From contig JAUYTV010000056.1 of assembly GCA_030694985.1 (NCBI GenBank), forward strand, positions 1 to 60,755: a DNA stretch of 60,755 nt, in the 5' to 3' direction. The notes beneath the pieces were generated by a model, which saw only the letters and a program-made list of their open reading frames with translations, did not search any database and was not told the DNA's origin. Position 1 is the stretch's first letter; each line of letters begins with the position of its first letter. This stretch comes from Methanoregula sp. Its GTDB lineage: Archaea > Halobacteriota > Methanomicrobia > Methanomicrobiales > Methanospirillaceae. The position numbers were made by a program, and so were the translations under genes. Below are positions 8,364 to 16,145 of the stretch, piece after piece.

Positions 8364-8627
8364 ATGGACAAATACGTGTGCATGATGTGCGGTCATATCT
8401 ATGACCCGGCAGTTGGAGAGACAAAGGCATTCACCACGATCCTCTGCAACTCGAAGATAATGGAAGAGTACGATTGCAAGATCATGTCGGCAAAACCAAT
8501 TAAGTCCGGCACAGACTTCACTGCCATTCCGGCAGACTGGAAGTGCCCCACATGCGGTCACCCAAAATCCTATTACCGCAAGCAAATGCCCGACACCCTT
8601 ACCGCGATGCGGACGATCAGCTATTGA
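8364..8627 (+). CDS. Rubredoxin-like protein with an internal insertion
   Basis: An 87-residue iron-binding protein. C6/C9 in YVCMMCGHIYDP and C61/C64 in IPADWKCPTCG are the two knuckles of a rubredoxin. A classical rubredoxin is about 53 residues; here the segment between the knuckles is roughly 18 residues longer (about 20-46) and contains two extra cysteines, C28 and C38. A C-terminal tail of some 15 residues is also extra. It would carry a single Fe(Cys)4 redox centre; the additional cysteines may form a disulfide or second site. GAGGT precedes the ATG. It stands alone between the desulfurase operon and a repeat block. Confidence 0.8.
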   Translation: MDKYVCMMCGHIYDPAVGETKAFTTILCNSKIMEEYDCKIMSAKPIKSGTDFTAIPADWKCPTCGHPKSYYRKQMPDTLTAMRTISY

Positions 8628-8653
8628 TGTGAACCCTGCGTTCACCTACAAAC

Positions 8654-8661
8654 TTTTTTTT
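8654..8661 (+). terminator. T-run terminator after the rubredoxin-like gene
   Basis: Eight T residues lie about 27 bases after the stop codon. Confidence 0.45.
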
Positions 8662-8690
8662 CTTATCTGAAACTTTTTAGTCGTGAGAGT

Positions 8691-9680
8691 GATCAGGTAT
8701 CTGAGATAGTGAACTCCCGGAATTAACAGATGTAAAGTCGGGATCCAAAACAGCCTTCCAGTTCCTAAAAAACCCCCACCAATCGGATACCCCATCCCAC
8801 CTGCCGATCCTCAATCCAAACAGCTCCAATTAGGCCGATTTTCTTCCGTGTAAATCCCCCGGAATCCAATATCAAGCCCGGAATAGGGATATCCGGAAAA
8901 TTACCCCCAAAAACCCGCCTAACTGGCCGGTCGAGAAGTTCACGTTCCGGGCAATCGGAGCCTGAAACAGCCCCGGATGGCCATTTTTGGGGTCATGAGG
9001 GGGACCAGGTCACATCAGGTGATCAGGTATCTGAGATAGTGAACTCCCGGAATTAACAGATCTAAAGCCGGGATCCAGAACAGCTCGCCAATTCCCCAAA
9101 AAACCCCCACCAATCAGATACCCCCTCCCACCTCCCGATCCTCAATCCAAACAGCTCCAATTAGGCCGGTTTTGTCCCGTGGAAATCCTCCGGAATCCAA
9201 TATCAAGCCCAGAACAGGAACTTTTTTAAAAACATCCCCAAAAACCCGCCTAACTGGCCGGTTGAAAAGTTCACGTTCCGGGCAATCGGGGCCTGAAAAA
9301 GCCCCGGATGGCCATTTTTGGGGTCATGAGGGTGACCAGGTCACCTCAGGTGATCAGGTATCTGATATGATGAACTCCAGAAATAACAGATCTAAAGCCG
9401 GGATCCAGGACAGCTCGCCAATTCCCCAAAAAACCCCCACCAATCGGATACCCCATCCCACCTCCCGATCCTCAATCCAAACAGCTCCAATTAGGCCGGT
9501 TTTCTTCCGTGTAAATCCCCCGGAATCCAATATAAAGCCCGGAATAGGGATATCCGGAAGATCACCCCCAAAAACCCGCCTAACTGGCCGGTCGAGAAGT
9601 TCACGTTCCGGGCAATCGGGGCCGGAAACAGCCCCAGATGGCCATTTTTAGGGTCATTATAGTGATCAGGTCACCTCAGA
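8691..9680. repeat. Three tandem copies of a ~330-bp repeat
   Basis: Units begin at 8691, 9021 and 9352, each with GATCAGGTATCTGA, and the third ends near 9680, giving periods of 330 and 331 bases. The copies are very similar and each contains in order a proline-codon-like CCCCCACCAATC stretch, ATTAGGCCGRTTTT, a CTGGCCGGT...GTTC...CGGGCAATCGG core and GGTCA...CCAGGTCAC. Junctions carry a near-palindrome (GGTCACCT-C-AGGTGATC). Open frames in it are basic, repetitive and not conserved in phase, so it is regarded as non-coding. A diverged piece of the core recurs near 32.68 kb. Confidence 0.9.
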
Positions 9681-9782
9681 TGCCTCACGCGATAATGAGA
9701 GGGGAGGGGGACAAGAGAGGATTATGGGAATATCTAAGAACCATCAAAAAAGAGGGTTAACTTGTTCCGTACTATACCGGTT

Positions 9783-10658
9783 TTATCCCTGTATCATCTG
9801 TAGGATCGTCTTCTTGAACTCATCATATTCCAGCTCATCCAACTGCTCCGGTAACATCGAACCCATTGACGCCTGCCGGTAGATCCAGTAGATGATCTTG
9901 TCAACTACCCGGATCACATCGTCCTCTGTCTTGACGGTTACAAGGTTTCGCCCAAGTTTCGGATGACGCCCGCGGTGACCTCCCACCGTGATACGGTACT
10001 CCGGGTCAGCGCCACGGATTAAATGGAACGGGCAGGGCATGATACAGAACCCGCACTCCATGCACTTGCCTTCCTCAAGGACAATAATACCGTCCTGGAC
10101 ATGGATCGCCTTCTCACGGCAATAGTGGGCGCAGGTACCACAACCCGTGCAGAGCCCGGGGTCACGTATAGGTTTCTGGATGCCGGTGATCCCAATCTCA
10201 TTCAACCGCTCACTCTCGCAGCCGTTCGGGCACGAGGAGATGGCGATCCGCACTTTGACGGGCAGCTCCTTTCCAAAGAATTTCTTGTCAATCTTCTCTG
10301 CAAGACCTACACTATCGATGATTCCAAACTTACAGTTGCGCGTGCCAAGACAGGCAGTGATATTTACCACTTCTTCGCGCTCGGCCCCAAGGGGGGTGCC
10401 GTTTTTTTCCAGTTCGCCAAGGAGCCCTTCGAGTACAGAAGGATCCACATGCGTGAGCTCTATTGTCTGGCGGGTGGTGAGGTGGAGTTGCTCAACCCCA
10501 TACCGTCCGGCAATCTCTCCTACCTCTTTCATCTGGGCTGGTGTGATCATGCCGGCCGGCATCCGGAGGCGGACAATACAGAAATCAGGGTCGCGTTCGG
10601 TGATGATCCCGCCGCGGGTAAAGAGATCCTGGTTGATGGACTTGGGTGGGCGTGCCAT
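9783..10658 (-). CDS. Small sulfite reductase-like siroheme/ferredoxin protein
   Basis: A 291-residue protein with one nitrite/sulfite reductase ferredoxin-like half-domain and a siroheme-[4Fe-4S] domain. The cluster/siroheme ligands are C103-x5-C109 and C143-x3-C147 (ACLGTRNC and SSCPNGC). Two ferredoxin clusters follow (C170, C173, C176, C180 and C199, C202, C205, C209). This is the layout of the small dissimilatory-type sulfite reductase-like proteins of methanogens. The substrate may be sulfite, nitrite or another sulfur species. The gene is divergent from a coiled-coil protein gene and sits beside TusA, YeeE and DsrE genes, which favours a sulfur role. Confidence 0.88.
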   Translation of the reverse strand: MARPPKSINQDLFTRGGIITERDPDFCIVRLRMPAGMITPAQMKEVGEIAGRYGVEQLHLTTRQTIELTHVDPSVLEGLLGELEKNGTPLGAEREEVVNITACLGTRNCKFGIIDSVGLAEKIDKKFFGKELPVKVRIAISSCPNGCESERLNEIGITGIQKPIRDPGLCTGCGTCAHYCREKAIHVQDGIIVLEEGKCMECGFCIMPCPFHLIRGADPEYRITVGGHRGRHPKLGRNLVTVKTEDDVIRVVDKIIYWIYRQASMGSMLPEQLDELEYDEFKKTILQMIQG

Positions 10659-10710
10659 ATCAAACAGTTATGGGGCTTGTTAATGGATAGATGTTGTCAA
10701 TGTACTAATG

Positions 10711-10731
10711 ATTATAGCATTTAGTTACTAA
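10711..10731 (+). promoter_or_regulatory. TATA-like box and TTAGT-T-ACTAA dyad in divergent promoter
   Basis: ATTATA at 10711 is about 25-30 bases before the ATG at 10741, so that transcript may be leaderless. An 11-base inverted repeat, TTAGTTACTAA (10721-10731), follows it, and a further TACTAAT lies at 10704. The elements sit in the 82-base gap shared by the sulfite reductase-like gene and the next gene, so one regulator could act on both. Confidence 0.4.
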
Positions 10732-10740
10732 TATGTACTT

Positions 10741-11313
10741 ATGACCAAGCAGTCCGAATACATGGAGGCATTCTTCGGAGTTGAACTCAATCAAAAATTC
10801 GAAGATATGATCAGCGAGCTCAAGGATGCGGAGGACAGCCTTAAGGAGCTCTCACGAGAGATCGGGAAACTGGGCCCGAACCTTGGACCTGAAGAGGCAA
10901 AGGAGCTCAACAAGGAATGCCGTGCGGTTGCGTATGAAAATGCCCAGCAGATCAAAGATGTCCGGACCTTCCTTGACTTCTACTTAAAGTCAGACAAAGC
11001 CTCCACCCATATTATCCTCGAGCGGGATACCTACATGAAGATCTACCAGATCTTCAAATGGGATGGCTCAGATGTGCGGGACTTAAAACGCTGGATCAAA
11101 GAGCTCAGGGATCTCTGCGACAAGATCGGATTGAATATCCGGGATCTTATCAATTTCAAGAAACTTACCGTCCAGCCGGTACCGGACGAGCTTATGAAGT
11201 TCCCGGTCTATGCCTTTGACCGGCAGGGATACTGTCTGACGGGGCCCGCCTACGACATGGTCATGCACATCGATGAAGTGCGGGAAAAGATAGCAGAGAA
11301 TTTAAAGGAATAA
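10741..11313 (+). CDS. Uncharacterised helical protein
   Basis: A 190-residue soluble protein. Residues 15-90 are rich in E, K, L and A with heptad-like spacing (DMISELKDAEDSLKELSREI), suggesting a coiled coil. The middle is mixed, and the last 40 residues contain DRQGYCLTGPAYDMVMHIDEV. There are only two cysteines, so it is not a redox carrier. It diverges from the sulfite reductase-like gene over 82 bases and may be co-regulated with it. No ribosome site is evident and the TATA position suggests a leaderless message. I do not recognise the family. Confidence 0.65.
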   Translation: MTKQSEYMEAFFGVELNQKFEDMISELKDAEDSLKELSREIGKLGPNLGPEEAKELNKECRAVAYENAQQIKDVRTFLDFYLKSDKASTHIILERDTYMKIYQIFKWDGSDVRDLKRWIKELRDLCDKIGLNIRDLINFKKLTVQPVPDELMKFPVYAFDRQGYCLTGPAYDMVMHIDEVREKIAENLKE

Positions 11314-11365
11314 TTTAATTTTTCCTTTCGCCCTGCTTCCATTCTTTTTTCAAATTCCGGATGAC

Positions 11366-11399
11366 GAAATTCCCCGAATTTCTTCGTGCAGCACTGCAC
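11366..11399. promoter_or_regulatory. Two adjacent perfect inverted repeats
   Basis: GAAATTC-CCC-GAATTTC (11366-11382) is followed by GTGCAG-CA-CTGCAC (11386-11399). They lie in the gap between the helical-protein gene and the split YeeE operon. The first could terminate the upstream transcript; the second resembles an operator. Confidence 0.4.
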
Positions 11400-11510
11400 A
11401 GGTTGTCATATCGCCCCTTTTGATAGATCCCGCGTGATTGTTAGTGATCCGTGCAGGAGGATTTCCAAATATTAATTTTTTAACATTAACTTGTTGGTTT
11501 AAATCATTAA

Positions 11511-11518
11511 ATTTATTT
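11511..11518 (+). promoter_or_regulatory. TATA box of a probably leaderless yeeE-tusA transcript
   Basis: TTTATTTA lies 24-31 bases upstream of the ATG at 11542. No Shine-Dalgarno sequence is present before that ATG, consistent with a leaderless mRNA. Confidence 0.45.
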
Positions 11519-11541
11519 ACCCAAAACAGTAATCTTTGATA

Positions 11542-12075
11542 ATGGCCGAAACCAAGGCAGTGAAAGAAGAACATTCCTCGTGCATTGATTCCCTTGCAAG
11601 AAACCCGCTGTATGTCGGGCTTGCGATCGGTATCCTTGCCGCACTTGTACAGGTTTTATTGATCAGTGCCGGAGGACCAGAAGCCTACGGGTTCTGCGTT
11701 GCCTGCCACACCCGCGATGTTGTTAACGACGGCGTCAACGCGGTTGCCGGCACCAAACTTGCCCTTGCTGCAATCTCCCAGAATGCGATCCTGCCGATGA
11801 TGACTGTCGTCGGTGTCCTGATCGGGGCGTTTGCATCGGCAAGATATTACACTGAGTTTAAAACAAAGACGGGCAGTACCAAATCGTACGTCTGGTACCT
11901 GCTGGGCGGGCTCTTGTTCATGATCTTTGCCCTCTTCATGGGCGGCTGCCCCTACCGCATGGGACTGCGTATCGGGTACGGCGATGTGGTTGCATTGATC
12001 GGACTTGTGGCCATTGTTGCCGGGGTCTTTGTGGGAATAAAAATTGCTACTGCAATTGCGGAGCGTGAGGGATAA
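11542..12075 (+). CDS. YeeE/YedE-family membrane protein, first half-transporter
   Basis: A 177-residue membrane protein with about five hydrophobic segments. It has the family signature GGCPYRMG near residue 135 and a second cysteine pair in YGFCVACHTRD (about residues 52-57). Full-length YeeE/TsuA thiosulfate transporters are about 350 residues and internally repeated; here the repeat is divided over two genes separated by two bases, so a heterodimer is expected. Cysteines in the YeeE pore relay thiosulfate or related sulfur anions. With a TusA-like gene next in line, the likely job is uptake and handoff of a sulfur species; selenium is an alternative in related clusters. Confidence 0.85.
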   Translation: MAETKAVKEEHSSCIDSLARNPLYVGLAIGILAALVQVLLISAGGPEAYGFCVACHTRDVVNDGVNAVAGTKLALAAISQNAILPMMTVVGVLIGAFASARYYTEFKTKTGSTKSYVWYLLGGLLFMIFALFMGGCPYRMGLRIGYGDVVALIGLVAIVAGVFVGIKIATAIAEREG

Positions 12076-12077
12076 TC

Positions 12078-12599
12078 ATGGCAGCTGCAGGCTGGCTCTC
12101 CAAGGACGCGGCAATCATTGCCGTCCCAATCGTCACACTCCTCTTTGGTCTCCTCATCGGGTGGCTTGGGCAACGCTCCGGGTTCTGCTCGGTTGGGGGA
12201 TTCCGTGACTTCTTCCTTTTCCGGCACACCCGGTTGTTGTACGGGTATCTCGCTCTTATCGGAGGGGCGTTTATCGGTTACCTCGTCTTCTGGCTTATTA
12301 CCCCATCAGCTTTTGAGAACTTTTTCTGGCTGATGGGTAAAGGGCTCATGCCTGTGCCCGGTGCGCCGGCAAACCTGACAGTTGTTGCGTATATTGTCCT
12401 TGCAGTTATCAGCGGAATTGCCGTCGGGTTCATAGGTGTCCTTCTCGGAGGCTGTCCGCTCCGACAGGTGGTCATGACTTCGGAAGGTAATATCAAATCG
12501 CTCTGCTTTGTTATTGGCATGTGTATCGGGGGTGTCGTTTTTGCGGCATGGGTATCCGGCTGGGGAGTCACCCTGTTAAAAGGACTGGGGATCGCATAA
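12078..12599 (+). CDS. YeeE/YedE-family membrane protein, second half-transporter
   Basis: A 173-residue membrane protein paralogous to its upstream neighbour, with about five hydrophobic segments. The conserved cysteines are in RSGFCSVGGFRDF (about residue 37) and LGGCPLRQVV (about residue 124). The GGCP(Y/L)R motif in both halves supports descent from a two-fold repeated transporter. GTGAGG in the upstream stop region serves as ribosome site. The gene ends 20 bases before a TusA-like gene, the usual partner of YeeE in sulfur uptake. Confidence 0.86.
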   Translation: MAAAGWLSKDAAIIAVPIVTLLFGLLIGWLGQRSGFCSVGGFRDFFLFRHTRLLYGYLALIGGAFIGYLVFWLITPSAFENFFWLMGKGLMPVPGAPANLTVVAYIVLAVISGIAVGFIGVLLGGCPLRQVVMTSEGNIKSLCFVIGMCIGGVVFAAWVSGWGVTLLKGLGIA

Positions 12600-12619
12600 C
12601 AAAAAAACGGTGAACACTT

Positions 12620-12847
12620 ATGACAACCAAGACCCTTGACATTACCGGAAAAGTCTGCCCGTACTGCCTTTTAGCGGTACAGAAAGCTACAGCAGCACTG
12701 AATCCCTCAGACGAACTGGTCATCAGCTGTGACCACCCCCCTGCTGCAACCACCGCCATCCCGCAGTTTGCACAGGATGCCGGCATGGCAATCAGTACAA
12801 AGAAGGTCTCTTCGGGCCTGTGGGAGATACATCTCATAAAAAAATAA
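12620..12847 (+). CDS. TusA/SirA-like sulfur carrier protein
   Basis: A 75-residue TusA-fold protein with the two-layer alpha/beta pattern LDITGKVCPYCLLAVQKA and the C-terminal strand GLWEIHLIKK. TusA proteins carry a persulfide on the cysteine of a CPxP motif; here it reads C13-P-Y-C16, so a CxxC pair replaces the second proline. GGTGA precedes the ATG. It is the third gene of the yeeE-yeeE-tusA unit and would accept sulfur from the transporter and pass it to DsrE-like or cofactor-building proteins. Confidence 0.88.
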   Translation: MTTKTLDITGKVCPYCLLAVQKATAALNPSDELVISCDHPPAATTAIPQFAQDAGMAISTKKVSSGLWEIHLIKK

Positions 12848-12911
12848 CCGCATCTCATTAACAAAACTGATAAATAACCAGATTCGTGTAACAGTATAAG
12901 AGAAATTCCCT

Positions 12912-14156
12912 ATGACCTCACATTTTTTCCTGCTTGGCAGTCAACTGACCCAGGAACGACTCTCCTGGATTGAAGAGGGCCTTAAATTTTTCTTCGTCAA
13001 GCTGAACCCGGAAAACCTCCTGCACAGTTCAAAACCAAAGGATGCCATCTTTTCGTTTTTTTTGACGGGAGATGCACTCTACAGCCTCCAGAACCCGCAG
13101 ACACTTCCCGTATGGGAGATCATCCTCTCAATGCCTTCTGTGAAGATCATATGCGATTGCAATGAACTGGAACTCCGGGGCATATCGATCGAGCGCCTGA
13201 AGATGAAAAATCCAGACCAGGTGATTGACCGGAACAGTCTTGCCTTAAACGGTCAGCCCTCATTCTGGAAGGATGTGATAAAGTTAGCCCGCCAGCATGA
13301 GCAACCGGTGCCGAGCACTGTCGGCTATCTCCAAATGGAGTCTCCCTATATGCACCAGTCGGCCCATGCGGCCCTCCTGTTTCTCGCTGCAGGGGTAGAA
13401 GCTCACGCTTCAGTAGATCTTTACGCGTACCTTGACGGGATTCATCTTGGACACATCGGGCAGAATCCATCGGAATGTGAAAATATCGGCAAAGGTCTTG
13501 AGGAGGTGAACGAGAGAGCACAGAAGAAGGGGCTCTCCTGCCAGATGATCGCCTGCGGACGATGTGCCGCAGCCCGGGGTTACAGTACATGGGACGATGG
13601 GCAGGGTGTAGTGATCTCGACATGCTCGATCAAACCGTTTAAGATCCGGAACCTCAGGGAGATAATCAACCAGTTTGAGCGTAATCATATCATCCTTGCA
13701 AAGGACAGTGCCTCTATCCAGTTCAAAAAAGACAGGCAGTCACCCTCATCATCCCCCTCGGAGAACGGGAAAAAATCTCCTATCACAATCCTCGTTACCC
13801 GGCGTCCTTATGGCACAGAAAAAGCGTTTGGCGCCATATCATTTGCTGTTGCGTGTGCATATGAGGGTATCCAGACGCGGGTTATCTTCATAGAGGATGG
13901 CGTGTATGCCCTCATGGGCGAACATAAACTGGAAAAGGGCACACACTTTTTCAACCTGCAGGAGGTTGTCGACGCGGTGGCAGGAAGTGAAAACCTCCAG
14001 TTCTTTTCGTTCAACCCCTCACTGAACCGGCGGGGAATTACAAAGAACAGGAAACTGAATGCTGTACTCGACATCGGCTCCCAGGAACTGGGTCAGCTCC
14101 TTTTCTATCCCCCGAATGGCGTATCAGCAAACCACCAGCGGGTCATTTTCTTCTGA
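12912..14156 (+). CDS. Three-domain DsrE/DsrF-like sulfur relay fusion protein
   Basis: A 414-residue protein that looks like three DsrE-superfamily domains in one chain. Residues 1-125 have a DsrE/H-like alpha/beta pattern with CDC at 81-83. Residues 133-258 are the clearest: PSTVGYLQMESPYMHQSAHAA, IGQNPSECENIGKGL and ACGRCAAARGY with C215 and C218, where DsrE carries its sulfur cysteine. After a serine/lysine-rich linker (270-290), residues 291-414 resemble DsrF/TusC (ITILVTRRPYGTEKAFGAISFAVACAYEG). In bacteria DsrE, F and H form a sulfur-transferring hexamer with TusA partners. Here the flanking genes on both sides are TusA-like. The N-terminal assignment is the least sure. Confidence 0.75.
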   Translation: MTSHFFLLGSQLTQERLSWIEEGLKFFFVKLNPENLLHSSKPKDAIFSFFLTGDALYSLQNPQTLPVWEIILSMPSVKIICDCNELELRGISIERLKMKNPDQVIDRNSLALNGQPSFWKDVIKLARQHEQPVPSTVGYLQMESPYMHQSAHAALLFLAAGVEAHASVDLYAYLDGIHLGHIGQNPSECENIGKGLEEVNERAQKKGLSCQMIACGRCAAARGYSTWDDGQGVVISTCSIKPFKIRNLREIINQFERNHIILAKDSASIQFKKDRQSPSSSPSENGKKSPITILVTRRPYGTEKAFGAISFAVACAYEGIQTRVIFIEDGVYALMGEHKLEKGTHFFNLQEVVDAVAGSENLQFFSFNPSLNRRGITKNRKLNAVLDIGSQELGQLLFYPPNGVSANHQRVIFF

Positions 14157-14172
14157 TGATGGATGGTAAACC

Positions 14173-14418
14173 ATGACAGAAGATTCTGCAGAGATTCCGG
14201 ATTTTTCAAACCTGACCTGCACAAACCTGATGATCCGCTTAAAGATGCTCGTTAAAAAAGCAGGGCCGGATATACTGGTTGAATGCATGGTCCGCAGAGA
14301 CCAGCGGGACACGATCGATGTGCCATTCTCCCATACCGGGTATGACGTGAAGATAAGAAAAGTTGATACCAACCGCTACCGGGTGAGCCTGAAGAAGAAG
14401 CCGGGCCCAAATCCCTGA
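14173..14418 (+). CDS. Divergent TusA-like protein
   Basis: An 81-residue protein with the TusA helix-strand order: SNLTCTNLMIRLKMLVKKAGPDILVECMV, then IDVPFSHTGYDVKIRKVD and a final YRVSLKKK strand. The catalytic cysteine position is C16, but the usual CPxP has become CTNL, so its chemistry may differ from classic TusA. It begins 16 bases after the DsrE-like fusion and overlaps the next ATG by one base, implying a coupled operon. It may be the dedicated partner of the fusion protein. Confidence 0.7.
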   Translation: MTEDSAEIPDFSNLTCTNLMIRLKMLVKKAGPDILVECMVRRDQRDTIDVPFSHTGYDVKIRKVDTNRYRVSLKKKPGPNP

Positions 14419-14774
14419 TGGCATCCACTCCTATGATCCAGACAATTCACCAGACATTTTCCCGGCATGACCGGCAGTACTGTGTCTTCTCGGTCACCGG
14501 CAGGGACGAAGAGTTCCTTTATTATTCTCATATGTCCCGCCCGCTCCGTTCGCTCATGTTCGGCAGGAATTTTCTCGGACAACTACCACGGCTCATGGAG
14601 AAAGAGGATCTCTGTATAGAGTGCGGGTTGGGCTTATCAGTGGCAGGGGGTGTTGCGCTTGATGACGGTGACAAAATCGCGTGGCATTTTACCGTTGAGG
14701 AAGCAAATCTGGTGCTGAAAGGACTCAGGAACAGACTGGGTGATGATGGGCGATGGATAGAATTATTTCCATAG
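14418..14774 (+). CDS. Uncharacterised protein of the DsrE-like operon
   Basis: A 118-residue soluble protein whose ATG shares its A with the stop codon of the preceding TusA-like gene. It contains a cysteine pair DLCIECGLG near residue 68 and strands YCVFSVTGRDEEFLYY and DKIAWHFTVEEANLVLKGL. It may bind a partner or a sulfur group at CIEC. No recognised domain was found. Tight coupling makes a role with the fusion protein likely. Confidence 0.65.
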   Translation: MASTPMIQTIHQTFSRHDRQYCVFSVTGRDEEFLYYSHMSRPLRSLMFGRNFLGQLPRLMEKEDLCIECGLGLSVAGGVALDDGDKIAWHFTVEEANLVLKGLRNRLGDDGRWIELFP

Positions 14775-14859
14775 AGAATTCGGATGAAGTAAAAAAGATT
14801 TTTCTTTCGGTTCTGCGGAGCACCCCGGGATCTGCCCCTTCATGCCTTTAGTAAATACG

Positions 14860-15324
14860 TCACTGACCAACCCGGGTCTCCCTGATAATAATCTTTGCGG
14901 TTTCTTCTGCAACTTCTCCGGTGAAAGCAACGCATTGGGAGATGTGTTCGGGGGATTTCAGTACCATGCCATGGGTTAAGGTACGACAGCAGAGGCATCC
15001 GTGCCGTTGCATGAAGAGGGTATGCAGTTCCCGGGAAAGGGCGAGACACCGGTCAATACAGGGGTCACTTGGCTCTTTACGCCCAAAGACCATCCCAATC
15101 GCCATCACCCCCCCGGTTACAGCACCACAGGCACAACCCGCACTACCAATCCCTATAGGGAACCCTGAAGCCATCCGGACAATGTCGTCGGGATAGTTCA
15201 ACCCGAACTCGTCATTAATGGTCTTTACGATTGCCTCCGAGCAGTAGAACTGCCCGGACCGGTAATACGCTTCAGCGATCTCCCTGACCCGGGCCGGGTC
15301 TACGGGCTCGCACAATTCCTGCAC
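14860..15324 (-). CDS. C_GCAxxG_C_C family redox-type protein
   Basis: A 154-residue member of the C_GCAxxG_C_C family. Its ordered cysteines are YCSEA (about residue 28), GCACGAVTGG (about 63-65), CIDRC and GCLCC, matching the family signature for metal or redox chemistry. The GTG at 15324 is preferred to TTG at 15339 because GAGGAG lies seven bases before it. It is downstream of the OsmC-like gene in the same operon. Its biochemical role is unknown, but such proteins often adjoin sulfur, selenium or oxidative-stress genes. Confidence 0.82.
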   Translation of the reverse strand: MQELCEPVDPARVREIAEAYYRSGQFYCSEAIVKTINDEFGLNYPDDIVRMASGFPIGIGSAGCACGAVTGGVMAIGMVFGRKEPSDPCIDRCLALSRELHTLFMQRHGCLCCRTLTHGMVLKSPEHISQCVAFTGEVAEETAKIIIRETRVGQ

Positions 15325-15347
15325 GCTGTTACTCCTCAAGGTACTGA

Positions 15348-15872
15348 TTATTTCTGGAGCCGGACTTCAGCTTTCAGTGCAATCGCATGCTTGATTGTGA
15401 ACATGCCCATGCAGCGCTTGAGGGCATACTCTTTCAGGTCACGGATCTGTGCGTCAGTTGCCTCACCCCTGACATCCATAGTAACACGATACTCGCTGAT
15501 GAGCGGGTTATCACCAAGATCAAACTGGGCGGTATAGTCAAGGTCTGCTTCAACTTTGGTCTTGGCCGCTGTGAGCCGGATATTTCTCATGGCGGCTTCG
15601 GTCATGAACGTACTTGAGTAACAGGCAGCAAACCAGAAGAGACCGAATGCCATCGGGCCGGGACTGCATCCGGGTCCTGCAAAGTTCGGGTGGCTTGACT
15701 CCATTGTGTAGGTTCCATCCTTTACCTTGACTATTGAGCGGAACTGCGGGCCGCCATTTTCAAAAAGCCAGTCTCCTTCGATCTTCGCGGTAAATCTGGC
15801 TTCTTTTGGATCTTTTTTGATCGCTTCTTTATAGTCCTTGACCTGCCTGGTATCAATATTGTTCAGGTTCAT
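15348..15872 (-). CDS. OsmC-family protein
   Basis: A 174-residue OsmC/Ohr-fold protein. The two family cysteines are in GPGCSPGPMAFG and FAACYSSTF, separated by 15 residues, at the position used for peroxide reduction in OsmC/Ohr. The C-terminus has the typical helix CMGMFTIKHAIAL and a final strand. In archaea many homologues accompany sulfur-relay genes, so persulfide or peroxide detoxification is plausible. It is the first gene of a two-gene operon, divergent from the moeA fusion gene. Confidence 0.82.
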   Translation of the reverse strand: MNLNNIDTRQVKDYKEAIKKDPKEARFTAKIEGDWLFENGGPQFRSIVKVKDGTYTMESSHPNFAGPGCSPGPMAFGLFWFAACYSSTFMTEAAMRNIRLTAAKTKVEADLDYTAQFDLGDNPLISEYRVTMDVRGEATDAQIRDLKEYALKRCMGMFTIKHAIALKAEVRLQK

Positions 15873-16145
15873 ATGTTAACACAATAAATTAATTTGTGCG
15901 CGTGGTTAAAATAATTTGGTAAATAATCATTTTTCCGAATCGGGAAGGAAGTTAACATTCGCTGGAGACAATGGTATAAATCCATTCATAAATTATACCC
16001 TCAAACCGAATCGTTTATTGAGAGACAGTGCACTACATTATTTTACATTTACAAAATCTCATTGTTAATGAAAACAATTTCATGAGGATCCAGATATGGA
16101 AAGACAGGATTGCGTGGCGGGAACAGGTACAAGGGGCAGCAGGAC

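Noticed and set aside
9172-9651. 160-residue open frame inside the tandem repeats
   Set aside because: It is basic, repetitive, spans units 2-3 only because stops are absent, and shows no domain; unit 1 does not keep the frame open in the same way.
8691-9680. CRISPR array
   Set aside because: The repeat period is 330 bases with no short repeat/unique spacer alternation and no cas genes nearby.
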